Source: Clostridium sp. AF27-2AA
GTDB lineage: Bacteria; Bacillota; Clostridia; Lachnospirales; Lachnospiraceae
Assembly (NCBI RefSeq): GCF_003478505.1
Contig: NZ_QUFI01000006.1
Location: 1 to 64,000 of the forward strand
Direction: 5' to 3'
Length of the DNA: 64,000 nt
Shown here: in pieces, positions 24,363-33,910 of the stretch
Layout: the number at the start of each line of letters is the position of its first letter
How positions within the stretch are numbered: the stretch's first letter is position 1
Program-made: the position numbers and the translations under genes
The notes under the pieces: generated by a model
Told to the model about the DNA's origin: nothing
What the model saw: the letters and a program-made list of their open reading frames with translations, nothing else
Databases searched by the model: none

Positions 24363-25919
24363 ATGAAACATCAAACTGACCACGCTGCGAAACAGACATC
24401 TCTGTTCCAGCAGATAGACTGGTTTACCACACTGGTTCCCTTCTTATGCATCCTGGCGCTCTGTGCCTGGTTTGTCGTAAGTCCGGAAAGCTCCACAAAC
24501 ACCATCAGCGCCATCCGCAATTTCCTGGGTGATGAGATGGGAAGCTATTATCTCATTGTCGGTCTGGGCGTCTTTGTCTGCTCCCTCTATATCGCGTTTT
24601 CCCGATTCGGAAGGATCCGCCTGGGTGATACCGACAAGCCGCTGTACTCCGGCTTCCAGTGGGGCTCTATGATCTTCACTGCCGGCCTGGCTGCCGACAT
24701 CCTGTTCTATTCCTGCTGTGAATGGATCCTGTACGCTTCGGACCCGCACACCGCCGAGATGGGACCGCTCCATGACTGGGCTGCCACCTTTCCGCTGTTC
24801 CACTGGGGACCGATCCCCTGGGGTTTTTATCTGGTGCTGTCCGCAGCCTTCGGCTTCATGCTCCATGTCCGCAAACGGACACGCCAGAAATATTCCGAAG
24901 CCTGCCGCCCGGTTCTTGGAAATAAAGTAGACGGTATTGCCGGAAAGCTTATTGACCTGATTGCGGTCTTTGCGCTCCTGGCAGGAACTGCCACCACGTT
25001 TTCCCTGGCAACACCGCTCCTGGCCGGTGCCATCAGCAGCGTAACCGGCATTCCGCAGAGCACCGGACTCACTCTGGTGATCCTGGTGATCGTCTGCGCG
25101 ATCTATACCTTCAGTGTCTACTTCGGCATGAAGGGCGTGCAGCTTTCCGCTGCCACCTGTACCTGGCTGTTCTTTGGCCTGCTGGCCTATGTTTTCTTCT
25201 TCGGCGGCCAGACCCGCTTCATTATTGAAGAAGGCATAACCGCTCTGGGAAACCTGACCCAGAACTTTATCGGCCTTGCCACCTGGACTGACTCCCTCCG
25301 GACCTCATCCTTCCCACAGACCTGGACCATTTTCTACTGGGCCTACTGGATGGTATGGTGTGTGGCTGTACCGTTCTTTATCGGCTCCATCAGCAAGGGC
25401 CGCACCCTTCGCCAGGTCATTCTGGGCGGTTATGTGTTTGGCCTCTCCGGAACCTTCACTTCCTTTATTATTATGGGAAACTACGGTCTCGGCCTGCAGA
25501 TGCACGGAAAGCTTGATGTGCTCTCCACATACACCGCAGACGGCAATCTGTATCATGCCATCCTGGATATCCTGGGGCAGCTTCCGCTCTCCAAGGCCGT
25601 GCTTGTCCTTCTAGTGCTGTGCATGATCACCTTCTACTCCACATCCTTTGACTCCATCACCATGGTAGCCTCCACTTACACCTACAAGGAGTTAAAAAGT
25701 GATGAGGAACCGCACCGGAACGTGAAGCTGTTCTGGGCCATTTTCCTGATCCTGCTGCCGCTGGCGCTGATCTTCTCGGAAAACTCCATGACCAACCTGC
25801 AGACCGTATCGATTATCGCGGCATTCCCGGTAGGGATCATCATGCTGATTATCATTACATCATTTTTCAAAGATGCTGATGCATATCTAAAGGAGCAGGA
25901 TCAAAATACGAAATCCTGA
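24363..25919 (+). CDS. BCCT-family betaine/carnitine/choline transporter
   Basis: A 518-residue importer with twelve predicted helices. The BCCT signature is present as TWTIFYWAYWMVWC followed by PFFIGSISKGRTLRQVILG. The Trp/Gly-rich HWGPIPWGFYLVL matches the equivalent helix of BetP/CaiT. It lacks the long charged osmosensing tails of BetP, so it may be a nutrient or exchange transporter for trimethylammonium compounds. CAGGAGG lies 5 nt before ATG. A TATAAT lies at 24324-24329 without a good -35. A terminator follows. Confidence 0.92.
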   Translation: MKHQTDHAAKQTSLFQQIDWFTTLVPFLCILALCAWFVVSPESSTNTISAIRNFLGDEMGSYYLIVGLGVFVCSLYIAFSRFGRIRLGDTDKPLYSGFQWGSMIFTAGLAADILFYSCCEWILYASDPHTAEMGPLHDWAATFPLFHWGPIPWGFYLVLSAAFGFMLHVRKRTRQKYSEACRPVLGNKVDGIAGKLIDLIAVFALLAGTATTFSLATPLLAGAISSVTGIPQSTGLTLVILVIVCAIYTFSVYFGMKGVQLSAATCTWLFFGLLAYVFFFGGQTRFIIEEGITALGNLTQNFIGLATWTDSLRTSSFPQTWTIFYWAYWMVWCVAVPFFIGSISKGRTLRQVILGGYVFGLSGTFTSFIIMGNYGLGLQMHGKLDVLSTYTADGNLYHAILDILGQLPLSKAVLVLLVLCMITFYSTSFDSITMVASTYTYKELKSDEEPHRNVKLFWAIFLILLPLALIFSENSMTNLQTVSIIAAFPVGIIMLIIITSFFKDADAYLKEQDQNTKS

Positions 25920-25988
25920 TTTCGACCAGAACAGAATTCTGCCTGGCACAATCATTCCAGGCATTCAGCCTGTCTTTCACAGAAATAT

Positions 25989-26022
25989 ATCCGCCGGATT
26001 TACACAATCCCGGCGGATTTTC
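25989..26022 (+). terminator. Terminator after the BCCT gene
   Basis: ATCCGCCGG and CCGGCGGAT form a 9-bp stem followed by TTTTCTTTT. Confidence 0.88.
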
Positions 26023-26029
26023 TTTTCCT

Positions 26030-26971
26030 TTACACAGATTTCTTCTCCACATTCTGTGTTTCTTCCACGATATAAATTGGCCGGTCCTTCAGCTCGCTGA
26101 ACAGAATCGCGATATACTCTCCGATAATGCCCACGATCAGAAACAAGATCGCGAACATAAAGCAGTTTAAGATCACGATGGTAGCGTAACCGCTGGGCGC
26201 GCCCTGGCGGGTGAACAGCGTGTAAACCATCACCGCCACTCCTAAAAGTCCCGCAAAAGCTCCGGCGTAGATGCCAAGCTTTAGTGGCAGATTCGAAAAA
26301 CACATGATGGTATTCATGGAAAATGCCAGCAGCTTTCGGAGGCTGTACTTGCTCTCTCCTGCTATGCGGTCATGAGCCTCATAAGTAATGGTTGCCTTCT
26401 GAAACCCGATGCTCTGCACATAGCCCCGCAGAAACCGCACCTTCTCGCGGTAATTCTTCCGCAGCACCTCGGCTGCTTCCTTCGATACCGCGAAAAAGTC
26501 CGATGCGTTGGGCTCAAATTTCACATCGGACAGGGTATTGATGACCCAGTAAAATCCGGCGGAGGTGATGTTCTTGATCAGGCCTGCGGACTTATTCTTC
26601 GTCCGCACCATGCTGATGACCCCGCAACCCTCCTCAAATTTCCGCACAATCTCCGGCAGGCATTCCGGCGGATGCTGCAGGTCAGCATCCATGCAGACGA
26701 TTCCATCTCCATCCGCATAGTCGATGCCCGCGATCATAGCCGCCTCATGGCCGAAGTTGCGGGAGAAGGATACCACCTTCACCTTCTCGTCCCGGGCCGC
26801 ATACTCTTTCAGAATCGAGAGGCTGTCGTCCCGGCTGCCATCGTTGACAAACAAGAGCTCATAATCCCAGGGAAGAATCTCCAGGATCAGCTTGATCGTC
26901 TCATAAAACATAGGCAGTGCCTGTTCTTCATTGTATACCGATACCACTACCGATAATTTCTTTTCCATCAT
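26030..26971 (-). CDS. GtrB-like polyprenyl-phosphate glycosyltransferase
   Basis: A 313-residue GT2 enzyme of the DPMS/GtrB type. The catalytic domain (1-225) has VVVSVYNEEQ, FVNDGSRDDS and the DXD CMDADLQHPP. Two C-terminal helices (about 232-255 and 268-292) anchor it. It would move a hexose from UDP- or GDP-sugar to undecaprenyl phosphate for later transfer outside the membrane. The ATG at 26971 overlaps the TGA of licD; a second ATG at 26968 is better spaced from GAGGA. Last gene of the glycan locus; a multi-span membrane protein at 31205 could be the enzyme using its product. Confidence 0.92.
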   Translation of the reverse strand: MMEKKLSVVVSVYNEEQALPMFYETIKLILEILPWDYELLFVNDGSRDDSLSILKEYAARDEKVKVVSFSRNFGHEAAMIAGIDYADGDGIVCMDADLQHPPECLPEIVRKFEEGCGVISMVRTKNKSAGLIKNITSAGFYWVINTLSDVKFEPNASDFFAVSKEAAEVLRKNYREKVRFLRGYVQSIGFQKATITYEAHDRIAGESKYSLRKLLAFSMNTIMCFSNLPLKLGIYAGAFAGLLGVAVMVYTLFTRQGAPSGYATIVILNCFMFAILFLIVGIIGEYIAILFSELKDRPIYIVEETQNVEKKSV

Positions 26972-27813
26972 GCTTCCTCATCAAATACCTGAATGTCTAT
27001 TGTGGAATGGGCCGGTACCCGCTCTGCCTCCGGAGGCAGCTTCATGTAATCGCCATATACCCAGGTCAGTACCTCATGGGCATGTTTTGAAGCCATCAGC
27101 GTCTCGCCCGCAAACTCGATGTCGGTAATCTCCTCACACCACTCCTTCTGAATGGTCACATACAGATAATCCGGCTGGTAGTTGCTGTAATAACGCAGAC
27201 TGCTGCGGCCATGCTTATCCTTCAGCGCTGCCGCATGCTGCATTCTAAAGATCAGCTTCATCGGAATCAGCTTTCCGACTGCGGAACCACCGCCCACCGC
27301 CAGCTTGTGGAACAGGCTGTATTTGGAGAAATCCAGATGATACCGGTGTCCCATGGCCAGAAGATAGATGCTCTTGTGGAGCAGCCGGGTAAAGCCTGCT
27401 GCAGCCTTGTTCTCCGGAAGCTCGTCAATGATAAACAGATCCACCCACAGGTGATTCAGCTTGCCCTCGTAATACCGCACCTCCGGGGAATCCTCATGCC
27501 GACGGCTGTTCTTGTAGATAACCCGGGCTGTAAAGTCGAAGAAAGCCTTTCCTCCCTGGAACTCCTCCGGCATTAAAAGCTCCATCGTATCTGGAAGTTC
27601 CCGCTTTACTACCTTTAAGAATGCCTCGTAATTGTTTCTGGTAAAGGCGATATCCGCATCGTCATCCCACGGGATAAAGCCTTTGTGGCGGACAGCACCG
27701 AGAAGAGTGCCGCCGTCCAGCATATATTTGATCTTATATTTTCTGCAGATCCGGTCGATCTCTTTTAAGATTTTCAGATTGACCTCATGGACCTTCGTTA
27801 AATCATACTGCAT
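26968..27813 (-). CDS. LicD-family phosphotransferase
   Basis: A 281-residue cytoplasmic enzyme of the nucleotidyltransferase-fold LicD family (PF04991), with the defining motif MLDGGTLLGAVRHKGFIPWD and the metal-binding DDDADIAF that follows. Family members transfer phosphocholine or related phospho-groups from CDP donors onto surface sugars, or ribitol-phosphate-like groups in other branches. No licA/licC choline genes are in the window, so the group transferred is unknown. It sits between rfbH and the GtrB-like gene in the glycan operon. Confidence 0.9.
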   Translation of the reverse strand: MQYDLTKVHEVNLKILKEIDRICRKYKIKYMLDGGTLLGAVRHKGFIPWDDDADIAFTRNNYEAFLKVVKRELPDTMELLMPEEFQGGKAFFDFTARVIYKNSRRHEDSPEVRYYEGKLNHLWVDLFIIDELPENKAAAGFTRLLHKSIYLLAMGHRYHLDFSKYSLFHKLAVGGGSAVGKLIPMKLIFRMQHAAALKDKHGRSSLRYYSNYQPDYLYVTIQKEWCEEITDIEFAGETLMASKHAHEVLTWVYGDYMKLPPEAERVPAHSTIDIQVFDEEA

Positions 27814-27834
27814 ATTCGGCCTCTTTTCCGGATG

Positions 27835-29172
27835 TTACTGGTTGATGGCTTCGCGGATTGTCGCTGCCATGTAATCGATCATCTCATCGCTCATGCCCGG
27901 GTAAACGCCTACCCAGAAGGTATCCTGCATAATACGGTCGGTATTGGTCAGCTCACCCACGATGCGGTAGCCGCGTTTTTCCGCGCGCATCTGGTCAAAG
28001 CACGGATGCTTGGTCAGATTTCCGGCAAACAGCATACGGGTCTGCACGCCCTTCTTCTCCACATACTGAACCACTGCGTTTCGGTCCACGCCCTCTTTAC
28101 AGGTGATGAGGAAACCAAACCAGCTCGGTCTGGAGTTCTCACACGGCTCCGGCAGGATCAGCTTGTCGGTGGTATCCGCCAGCGCTGCTTTTAAGCGGTC
28201 AAAGTTGTGACGTCTGCGCTCCACAAAGCCCGGGAACTTATCAAGCTGCGCACATCCGATGGATGCCTGCAGATCGGTAGCCTTTAAGTTGTAACCAAAA
28301 TGGGAATATACATACTTGTGATCGTAGCCCAGCGGCAGCTCACCGTACTGACGGTCAAAGCGGTGTCCGCACAGGTTGTCCCGGCCGGACGGGCAGACAC
28401 AGTCGCGGCCCCAGTCACGGAAGGAACGGATGATCTTGTTGAGCAGCGGGTTGTCGGTGTAAACAGCGCCACCCTCGCCCATGGTCATGTGGTGCGGCGG
28501 GTAGAAGCTGGAGGTTCCGATGTCGCCCACGGTACCGGTAAACTTCTCTACACCGTCGATGATGTAACGGCTTCCCAGGGCATCACAGTTATCCTCGATC
28601 AGCCACAGGTTATGACGGTCACAGAACTCCTTCACGGCCTTTAAGTCAAACGGGTTACCCAGCGTATGCGCGATCATCACGGCTTTGGTCTTCTCTGAAT
28701 AAGCCTCCTCCAGTCTGGTCACGTCAATGTTGTACTGCGGAATGGTCACATCCACAAATACCGGTACCGCGCCGTACTGGATGGCCGGAGTTACGGTAGT
28801 CGGGAACCCTGCTGCCACAGTGATAATCTCGTCACCCGGCTTTACCTGGCGCTCCTTTAAGAGCGGGGAAGTCAGGGTCATGAACGCCACCAGGTTTGCG
28901 GAGGAACCGGAGTTTACCAGGGCACAGTAACGCACACCCAGATACTCTGCCAGCTTTGCCTCAAACTCATCGGTGTAGCGTCCGGAGGTCAGCCAGAACT
29001 CCAGGGCGCTGTCCACCAGATTCACCATCTCGGTCTCATCGTAGACGCGGGACGCATAAGGAATGCGGTCGCCCGGTTCGTACTTTTTCTTATTATTAAT
29101 ATGATAGGTTTTGCAGTAATCCGCTACCAGGTCAAGAATTTCCTGGCGTACCTGCTCCTGTGTTTTTTCCAT
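27835..29172 (-). CDS. rfbH: CDP-4-dehydro-6-deoxyglucose 3-dehydrase (E1)
   Basis: A 445-residue PMP and iron-sulfur enzyme of the aminotransferase fold that, with an E3 reductase, removes the C3 hydroxyl of CDP-4-keto-6-deoxyglucose. The usual Schiff-base Lys is replaced by His in PPHHMTMGEGG, the mark of E1/ColD-type dehydrases. E1-type Cys ligands are visible: one in EDNCDALGS and three in DCVCPSGRDNLC (CxC then seven residues then C). The start MEKTQEQ has GGAGAG upstream. It follows rfbG and precedes licD. No matching flavin/iron-sulfur reductase (E3, rfbI/ascD) is in the window. Confidence 0.94.
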   Translation of the reverse strand: MEKTQEQVRQEILDLVADYCKTYHINNKKKYEPGDRIPYASRVYDETEMVNLVDSALEFWLTSGRYTDEFEAKLAEYLGVRYCALVNSGSSANLVAFMTLTSPLLKERQVKPGDEIITVAAGFPTTVTPAIQYGAVPVFVDVTIPQYNIDVTRLEEAYSEKTKAVMIAHTLGNPFDLKAVKEFCDRHNLWLIEDNCDALGSRYIIDGVEKFTGTVGDIGTSSFYPPHHMTMGEGGAVYTDNPLLNKIIRSFRDWGRDCVCPSGRDNLCGHRFDRQYGELPLGYDHKYVYSHFGYNLKATDLQASIGCAQLDKFPGFVERRRHNFDRLKAALADTTDKLILPEPCENSRPSWFGFLITCKEGVDRNAVVQYVEKKGVQTRMLFAGNLTKHPCFDQMRAEKRGYRIVGELTNTDRIMQDTFWVGVYPGMSDEMIDYMAATIREAINQ

Positions 29173-29254
29173 ATTATTACTCTCTCCTATATACTCAGTT
29201 GGCAAATTCCAGATCCGGCCATCTTAGTGCTGCCCGGATTCCATCTGCCCTTTC

Positions 29255-30313
29255 TTAATACGCTTCAATCTGCTGGTCCATCACCTGCCGCATGTCCTCA
29301 CCAGCCAGGTACGCCTTCGACCAGACAATGGTCTTTTCAATAGCATCCTGAATATGCCAGTGCGGCTTCCAGCCAAAGGTCTTCTTAAGCTTCGAGCAAT
29401 CCAGCTTTAAGAAGTTTGCCTCATGAGGGCCTCCGTCATGCTGGTTCACCCAGAAAGCTCCATCACCCCAAAGGTCACAGAACAGGGTTACCAATTCGCC
29501 GGTGGTCACACAGTCGCACTCATCCGGTCCCACATTGTAATATCCCTGGTATGCCAGATCCTCATACTGCTTCTGGGCAATCTCCAGATAGGCAAACAGC
29601 GGCTCCAGCACATGCTGGAACGGACGGGTGGAGTACGGATTTCGCACCACGATCTCTTTTCCGGCCTCCATGGCCCGCACGCAGTCCGGAATGATCCGGT
29701 CATTCGCAAAGTCACCGCCGCCGATGACATTGCCCGCCCGAGCTGTGGAAATCGCACAGTGTCCGTCTGCAAAGAAGGACTTCTGATAGCTGTGGGTCAC
29801 CAGCTCGGAACAGGATTTGCTGTTGGAATATGGATCATAGCCATCCAGCGGATCGCACTCCCGGTATCCATACTCCCACTCCCGGTTCTCATACACCTTG
29901 TCGGTGGTCACATTCAAAAAGGACTTCACGGAAGGCGTCCGGCGCACACACTCCAGCACATTCACCGTGCCCATCACATTGGTCTCATAGGTATAGACCG
30001 GATCCTTGTAGGAATCCCGCACAATAGGCTGTGCCGCCAGATGCAGCACGATCTCCGGCTGCACCCGGTCAAATACTTCCTTCAAATGATTCAGATCCCG
30101 GATATCTCCGATTTCGCTGTCCATCGTATCTGCCAGTCCGGCAATCGAAAACAGAGCCGGATCCGTCGGAGCCTCCACTGCATAACCGGTCACCTGTGCT
30201 CCCGCGAGAGTCAGGATCCGGCACAGCCAGGAGCCCTTAAAGCCTGTATGGCCGGTCACCAGGATGCGTTTTCCCTGATAAAATTCCCTGCATGTATTCA
30301 AATCATACTTCAT
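29255..30313 (-). CDS. rfbG: CDP-glucose 4,6-dehydratase
   Basis: A 352-residue short-chain dehydrogenase/reductase using NAD+ to make CDP-4-keto-6-deoxyglucose. The Rossmann motif is TGHTGFKGSWLC, close to the RfbG-specific form, and the active-site Tyr-Lys pair is in DPYSNSKSCSE. The Thr of NVTTDKVYEN completes the triad. Gene order rfbF-rfbG-rfbH with a 3-nt gap to rfbF is the classical arrangement. Confidence 0.95.
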   Translation of the reverse strand: MKYDLNTCREFYQGKRILVTGHTGFKGSWLCRILTLAGAQVTGYAVEAPTDPALFSIAGLADTMDSEIGDIRDLNHLKEVFDRVQPEIVLHLAAQPIVRDSYKDPVYTYETNVMGTVNVLECVRRTPSVKSFLNVTTDKVYENREWEYGYRECDPLDGYDPYSNSKSCSELVTHSYQKSFFADGHCAISTARAGNVIGGGDFANDRIIPDCVRAMEAGKEIVVRNPYSTRPFQHVLEPLFAYLEIAQKQYEDLAYQGYYNVGPDECDCVTTGELVTLFCDLWGDGAFWVNQHDGGPHEANFLKLDCSKLKKTFGWKPHWHIQDAIEKTIVWSKAYLAGEDMRQVMDQQIEAY

Positions 30314-30316
30314 CGC

Positions 30317-31093
30317 TTATTCCTTCCATATTTTCCACGGTGCGTTTCCAGACTGCCACAGCGTCTCTAAGAGCTGCATCTCCCGCTGGGTGTCCATGCA
30401 CTGCCAGAAACCGTCATGGTAGAAAGACATCAGCTGTCCCTCCGCTGCCAGACGGGTCATCGGCTCCTGCTCAAACACGGTGGTGTCATCCTTTAAGTAA
30501 GAGAAAACTTCCGGGTTCAGCACCATAAAGCCGCCATTGATGATGGCTCCATCGGAGGCTGCCTTCTCACGGAAGGAGCGGATGGTGTTGTCCGGTCCGA
30601 TATCCAGCACACCCTTCTGCTGATCGATGCTGACGGTGGTAATGGTAGCGGTCTTTCCATGAGACTTGTGGAAGTCCACCAGCCCCTTTAAGTCTACGTT
30701 GCACACGCCGTCGCCATAAGTCAGCATAAACGGCTCATCGCCAATGTAGGGCTGAATGCGTTTTACGCGGCCGCCGGTCATGGTATTTAAACCGGTATCC
30801 ACCAACGTCACCTTCCACGGCTCCGCATAGTTGTTGTGAACCTCCATCTTGTTGTTGGCCAGGTCAAAGGTCACATCGGAGGTATGCAGGAAATAATCTG
30901 CAAAGAACTCCTTCACAACATACTGCTTATATCCAAGACAGATCACAAAATCATGGAATCCGAACTCGGAATAATATTTCATGATGTGCCACAGAATCGG
31001 GCGTCCGCCAATCTCGATCATTGGCTTCGGCTTTAAATGGCTCTCCTCGCTGATCCGGGTTCCCAGACCGCCTGCCAGAATTACAACCTTCAT
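30317..31093 (-). CDS. rfbF: Glucose-1-phosphate cytidylyltransferase
   Basis: A 258-residue nucleotidyltransferase (family length about 257) making CDP-glucose from CTP and glucose 1-phosphate. The pyrophosphorylase signature is ILAGGLGTRISEES followed by KPKPMIEIGG, and FMLTYGDGVCNVD holds the metal-binding Asp. The start MKVVILAGG has GGAGGAAAG upstream; the longer ORF is out of character. It begins the CDP-deoxyhexose block. Confidence 0.95.
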   Translation of the reverse strand: MKVVILAGGLGTRISEESHLKPKPMIEIGGRPILWHIMKYYSEFGFHDFVICLGYKQYVVKEFFADYFLHTSDVTFDLANNKMEVHNNYAEPWKVTLVDTGLNTMTGGRVKRIQPYIGDEPFMLTYGDGVCNVDLKGLVDFHKSHGKTATITTVSIDQQKGVLDIGPDNTIRSFREKAASDGAIINGGFMVLNPEVFSYLKDDTTVFEQEPMTRLAAEGQLMSFYHDGFWQCMDTQREMQLLETLWQSGNAPWKIWKE

Positions 31094-31204
31094 CTTCTTT
31101 CCTCCGTATGCTATCACGGCTGAAACCTCCACACGCCGTTTTCCGTCATGCGCGGTCTCAACCAGTTTCATTTATTCGCTGTCAGCCAGTACCATCTGCA
31201 GTCA

Positions 31205-33082
31205 TTAATCCGCCGTCATCTTCAGCAGCACAGCCAGCCGTGTCACACCGCGTTTCTCCAGCGCGTTCGGCACATAAAAGTTACTCTCGAACCGCAGAGT
31301 CACCGGCTGATACGGATCCACCTGGATCGCGCATTCCGCGTTCTGCTCGGTAAAGTTAATATATTCCGTCGGCTCCCCGTCCACATACACGGTCAGCCAC
31401 TGGTCATCCGTGAGATCCCGCGGATAGTTGAAGCTTAAGTGAATCTCTCCCGTGCTTCCGGCCATCACCTGAACGGATGCCCGCTCGTCTAACCAGCCAT
31501 CATCGTAGAAACCGTAGATTGGGCGGCACTTAAACAGGGACGCCGCATGGGTGATATCCTGGAACCGGTTGTTCTCCGGATCCTCCTGGATCACCAGCAT
31601 ATCATCGGTAATGAGGCCGATGTCCCGCAGATCCCTGATATGAACCACTTTCACGCAGTCCTCACGGTTTAACCGGTCAAATACCCGGAAAAACTCGGCC
31701 TGGGTGAAATCATCCATCTCAAATTTGTCCCCTACAATGTAGATAGTTTTTCCGAAGATTCCAACACCGTACTGCCCGTAGGTTTCCTCTGCCAGCGCAT
31801 TGTAGTGCTCCTGGTCTGCCCAGTAGTAGAGGTTTGGAAACAGGCCCCGGTAATAATGCTCCACCGGAAGCATGAACAGCACATAGAGCGTAAACAGACT
31901 CAGATACGGAAGTGCCTGAACCCAGCGGCCCCGCTTTGCCATCTGCTCGGTGAGGCTGCCGTACATCCAGGACAGGAATAACAGAGCTGCTGCCAGGGAA
32001 ACGTATACCCAGCGCATCTCCACACGGATGGTCACGCTGGAGCAGACGATACAGGCTCCGATAAAGGCCACAAACAGAAATGTCTTCTGTAAGTACGGTA
32101 CCATCTTCTTTCCTTTGTGAAGCACCCGGATTACAAAAGCCAGTACCAGCACCGCGATCATCAGGTCTGCCAGAGCAATGAGAATGGTCACCCCGAGCGG
32201 TGCCTCCCGGAAGTTCTGTCCGTTTAAATGCTCCGGCCCCGCGTTAATTCCGAAAATATAAGCAATCTGGCTCAACACAAAGTGCAGCACAGAGCTCACA
32301 GACATGGTATCCACCACATCTGTTCCGCCGGTTCCCGGCGGGGAAATGGTTCCGATAAAGATAAACCTGAGAAGCTGGATCAGGGCAAACCCAACAGTCG
32401 GAGCGGCCCAGAGCTTCCAGTTCTTTGACAGTTTAAAGAGCAGGGAAAAGTAAAACAGCGGAAGCAGCACCATATAACGCTCATGCACCAGGCAGACACA
32501 GAAATAAAGCACCGCTGCCAGGTAAAGCCTCCGGTTCGCGGATGTCTCATCCTCATCCCCCAGATACTCCAGCAGGAAATACAGAATCCCCAGCGCCATC
32601 CACATGGCCATGGTCTCCATCAGGCCCAGTGCCTGGCCGATCTGGTAGTAGGACATGCGGGACATCAGAAACATGACCGCGCATAAAATCCCCACATACG
32701 CAGAATGGCTGAACCGTTTTGCCATGCGGTACAGGTTGTACGCAAGACAGGAGTTCAGCACAATGTTAAAGGGCACGTACCAGTTCACATGGGTGCCGAA
32801 AAGTTTCATTTCTGTCCATGCCACCAGATTATACAGGGCACGAAAACGGGTTCCGCCGCTGGTAAAGACCGCCGTAAAGAACGGGTTATCGTTAAAACAG
32901 AACCACTGGTAGAGATCGTCCATGTAAAGACCCTTGATCTCCATATGGCGGTTGATCACAAACGCGAACGCAGTCAGCAGAATCAGGACCAGGGCCTCCG
33001 TCTTCCAGACATCTGCACGCTTTGTCCACTGATACTGCATGGCCTCCGCCTTCTGCTTTCCGCTAAATTCCATCTTTTCCAT
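31205..33082 (-). CDS. Multi-span membrane protein, possible GT-C-type glycosyltransferase
   Basis: A 625-residue protein with about ten membrane helices over residues 30-430 and a soluble C-terminal part (about 440-625) of mixed, probably beta-rich, structure. The first loop has MDDLYQWF, reminiscent of the acidic loop-1 motif of lipid-linked-sugar (GT-C) glycosyltransferases. GGAG lies 7 nt before ATG. It lies within the glycan operon, between a GT2 gene and rfbF. The GtrB-like enzyme at 26030 could supply its lipid-sugar donor. Function is inferred from topology and neighbours, not from a recognised family. Confidence 0.75.
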   Translation of the reverse strand: MEKMEFSGKQKAEAMQYQWTKRADVWKTEALVLILLTAFAFVINRHMEIKGLYMDDLYQWFCFNDNPFFTAVFTSGGTRFRALYNLVAWTEMKLFGTHVNWYVPFNIVLNSCLAYNLYRMAKRFSHSAYVGILCAVMFLMSRMSYYQIGQALGLMETMAMWMALGILYFLLEYLGDEDETSANRRLYLAAVLYFCVCLVHERYMVLLPLFYFSLLFKLSKNWKLWAAPTVGFALIQLLRFIFIGTISPPGTGGTDVVDTMSVSSVLHFVLSQIAYIFGINAGPEHLNGQNFREAPLGVTILIALADLMIAVLVLAFVIRVLHKGKKMVPYLQKTFLFVAFIGACIVCSSVTIRVEMRWVYVSLAAALLFLSWMYGSLTEQMAKRGRWVQALPYLSLFTLYVLFMLPVEHYYRGLFPNLYYWADQEHYNALAEETYGQYGVGIFGKTIYIVGDKFEMDDFTQAEFFRVFDRLNREDCVKVVHIRDLRDIGLITDDMLVIQEDPENNRFQDITHAASLFKCRPIYGFYDDGWLDERASVQVMAGSTGEIHLSFNYPRDLTDDQWLTVYVDGEPTEYINFTEQNAECAIQVDPYQPVTLRFESNFYVPNALEKRGVTRLAVLLKMTAD

Positions 33083-33117
33083 AATTTTACTCCAAATTTT
33101 TTGTTGCCGTCAGGCTG

Positions 33118-33906
33118 TTATGCTTTCTCGTAAGCTGAATAGGCTTTCCGGTAAAAATGCATCAGAACCTTCACCACCGGCTTCGGCCAAATTTTTCCGT
33201 ACATGGCGGTCTCATCCGCCGTCCGCCGGTGATCCTCAATACAGGCTTTTGTGGTAGCTCCCTCATGAATCCGGTAACGGATCAGCGGCCGCTCCACACA
33301 GGTAAAACGCCCCGGACGGTCTGCCAGCTTCCACATGGTGTCCCAGTCCAGCGCAAATTTGTAGGGCGAGTCAAATAACGGCGCACCCAGTACTTCTTTA
33401 TCATAAGTACAGGAAGGGCAGATGATCGGATTGCCAAACACCAGCGCTGCCTTTTTTACCACTGCCCGGTTCGCCAGTCCATGCAGACGAAGCGGCAGAC
33501 GCAGCAGCATCTTGATAAACTGGATCATGCCCGGCTTCTGCAGGGTTTCCCCTTTCAAAATCGCGCAGTCCGTAGTAAATACCGTAGTATCCGGGTATCG
33601 CTCCCAGCACCGCTGTACCTCAGCCGCGTAATCCCGGTGGTAACAGTCATCCTGATGGGCAATGGTCACCAGACGGGTATCCGCCTTCTCATAAGCGAAA
33701 TTCCAGTCATCCTGAATGTCGCTCTTTCCGTTCCGCACATACAGAGGGATGTCGTGGATCTTTGCCATAGCCTCCAGAAACGGACTGGGCGTGGAAGTAC
33801 AGAGAATGATCTTTGACTTCACCGACTGCTTCTTCAGAGAATGGATGCAGACATCCAGATAGGGCGAATCCTTGTAGGCGCAAATCGCAAAGGTATGACT
33901 CATCAT
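33118..33906 (-). CDS. GT2-like glycosyltransferase
   Basis: A 262-residue protein with a divergent GT-A fold: FAICAYKDSPYLDVCIHSL at the start, a nucleotide-binding region around residues 55-75, and TIAHQDDCYHRDY, where the metal-binding DXD is replaced by HQDD. CPSCTYDKEV and DWDTMWKLADR resemble the acceptor side of GT2 enzymes. There is no membrane segment. GAGGAG lies 7 nt before ATG, and the gene is 4 nt after gmhA. It probably adds one sugar of the glycan repeat; donor unknown. Confidence 0.82.
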   Translation of the reverse strand: MMSHTFAICAYKDSPYLDVCIHSLKKQSVKSKIILCTSTPSPFLEAMAKIHDIPLYVRNGKSDIQDDWNFAYEKADTRLVTIAHQDDCYHRDYAAEVQRCWERYPDTTVFTTDCAILKGETLQKPGMIQFIKMLLRLPLRLHGLANRAVVKKAALVFGNPIICPSCTYDKEVLGAPLFDSPYKFALDWDTMWKLADRPGRFTCVERPLIRYRIHEGATTKACIEDHRRTADETAMYGKIWPKPVVKVLMHFYRKAYSAYEKA

Positions 33907-33910
33907 ATTC

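Noticed and set aside
29423..30370. 315-codon plus-strand ORF opposite rfbG
   Set aside because: Antisense shadow; the minus-strand frame encodes a complete CDP-glucose dehydratase with active-site motifs.
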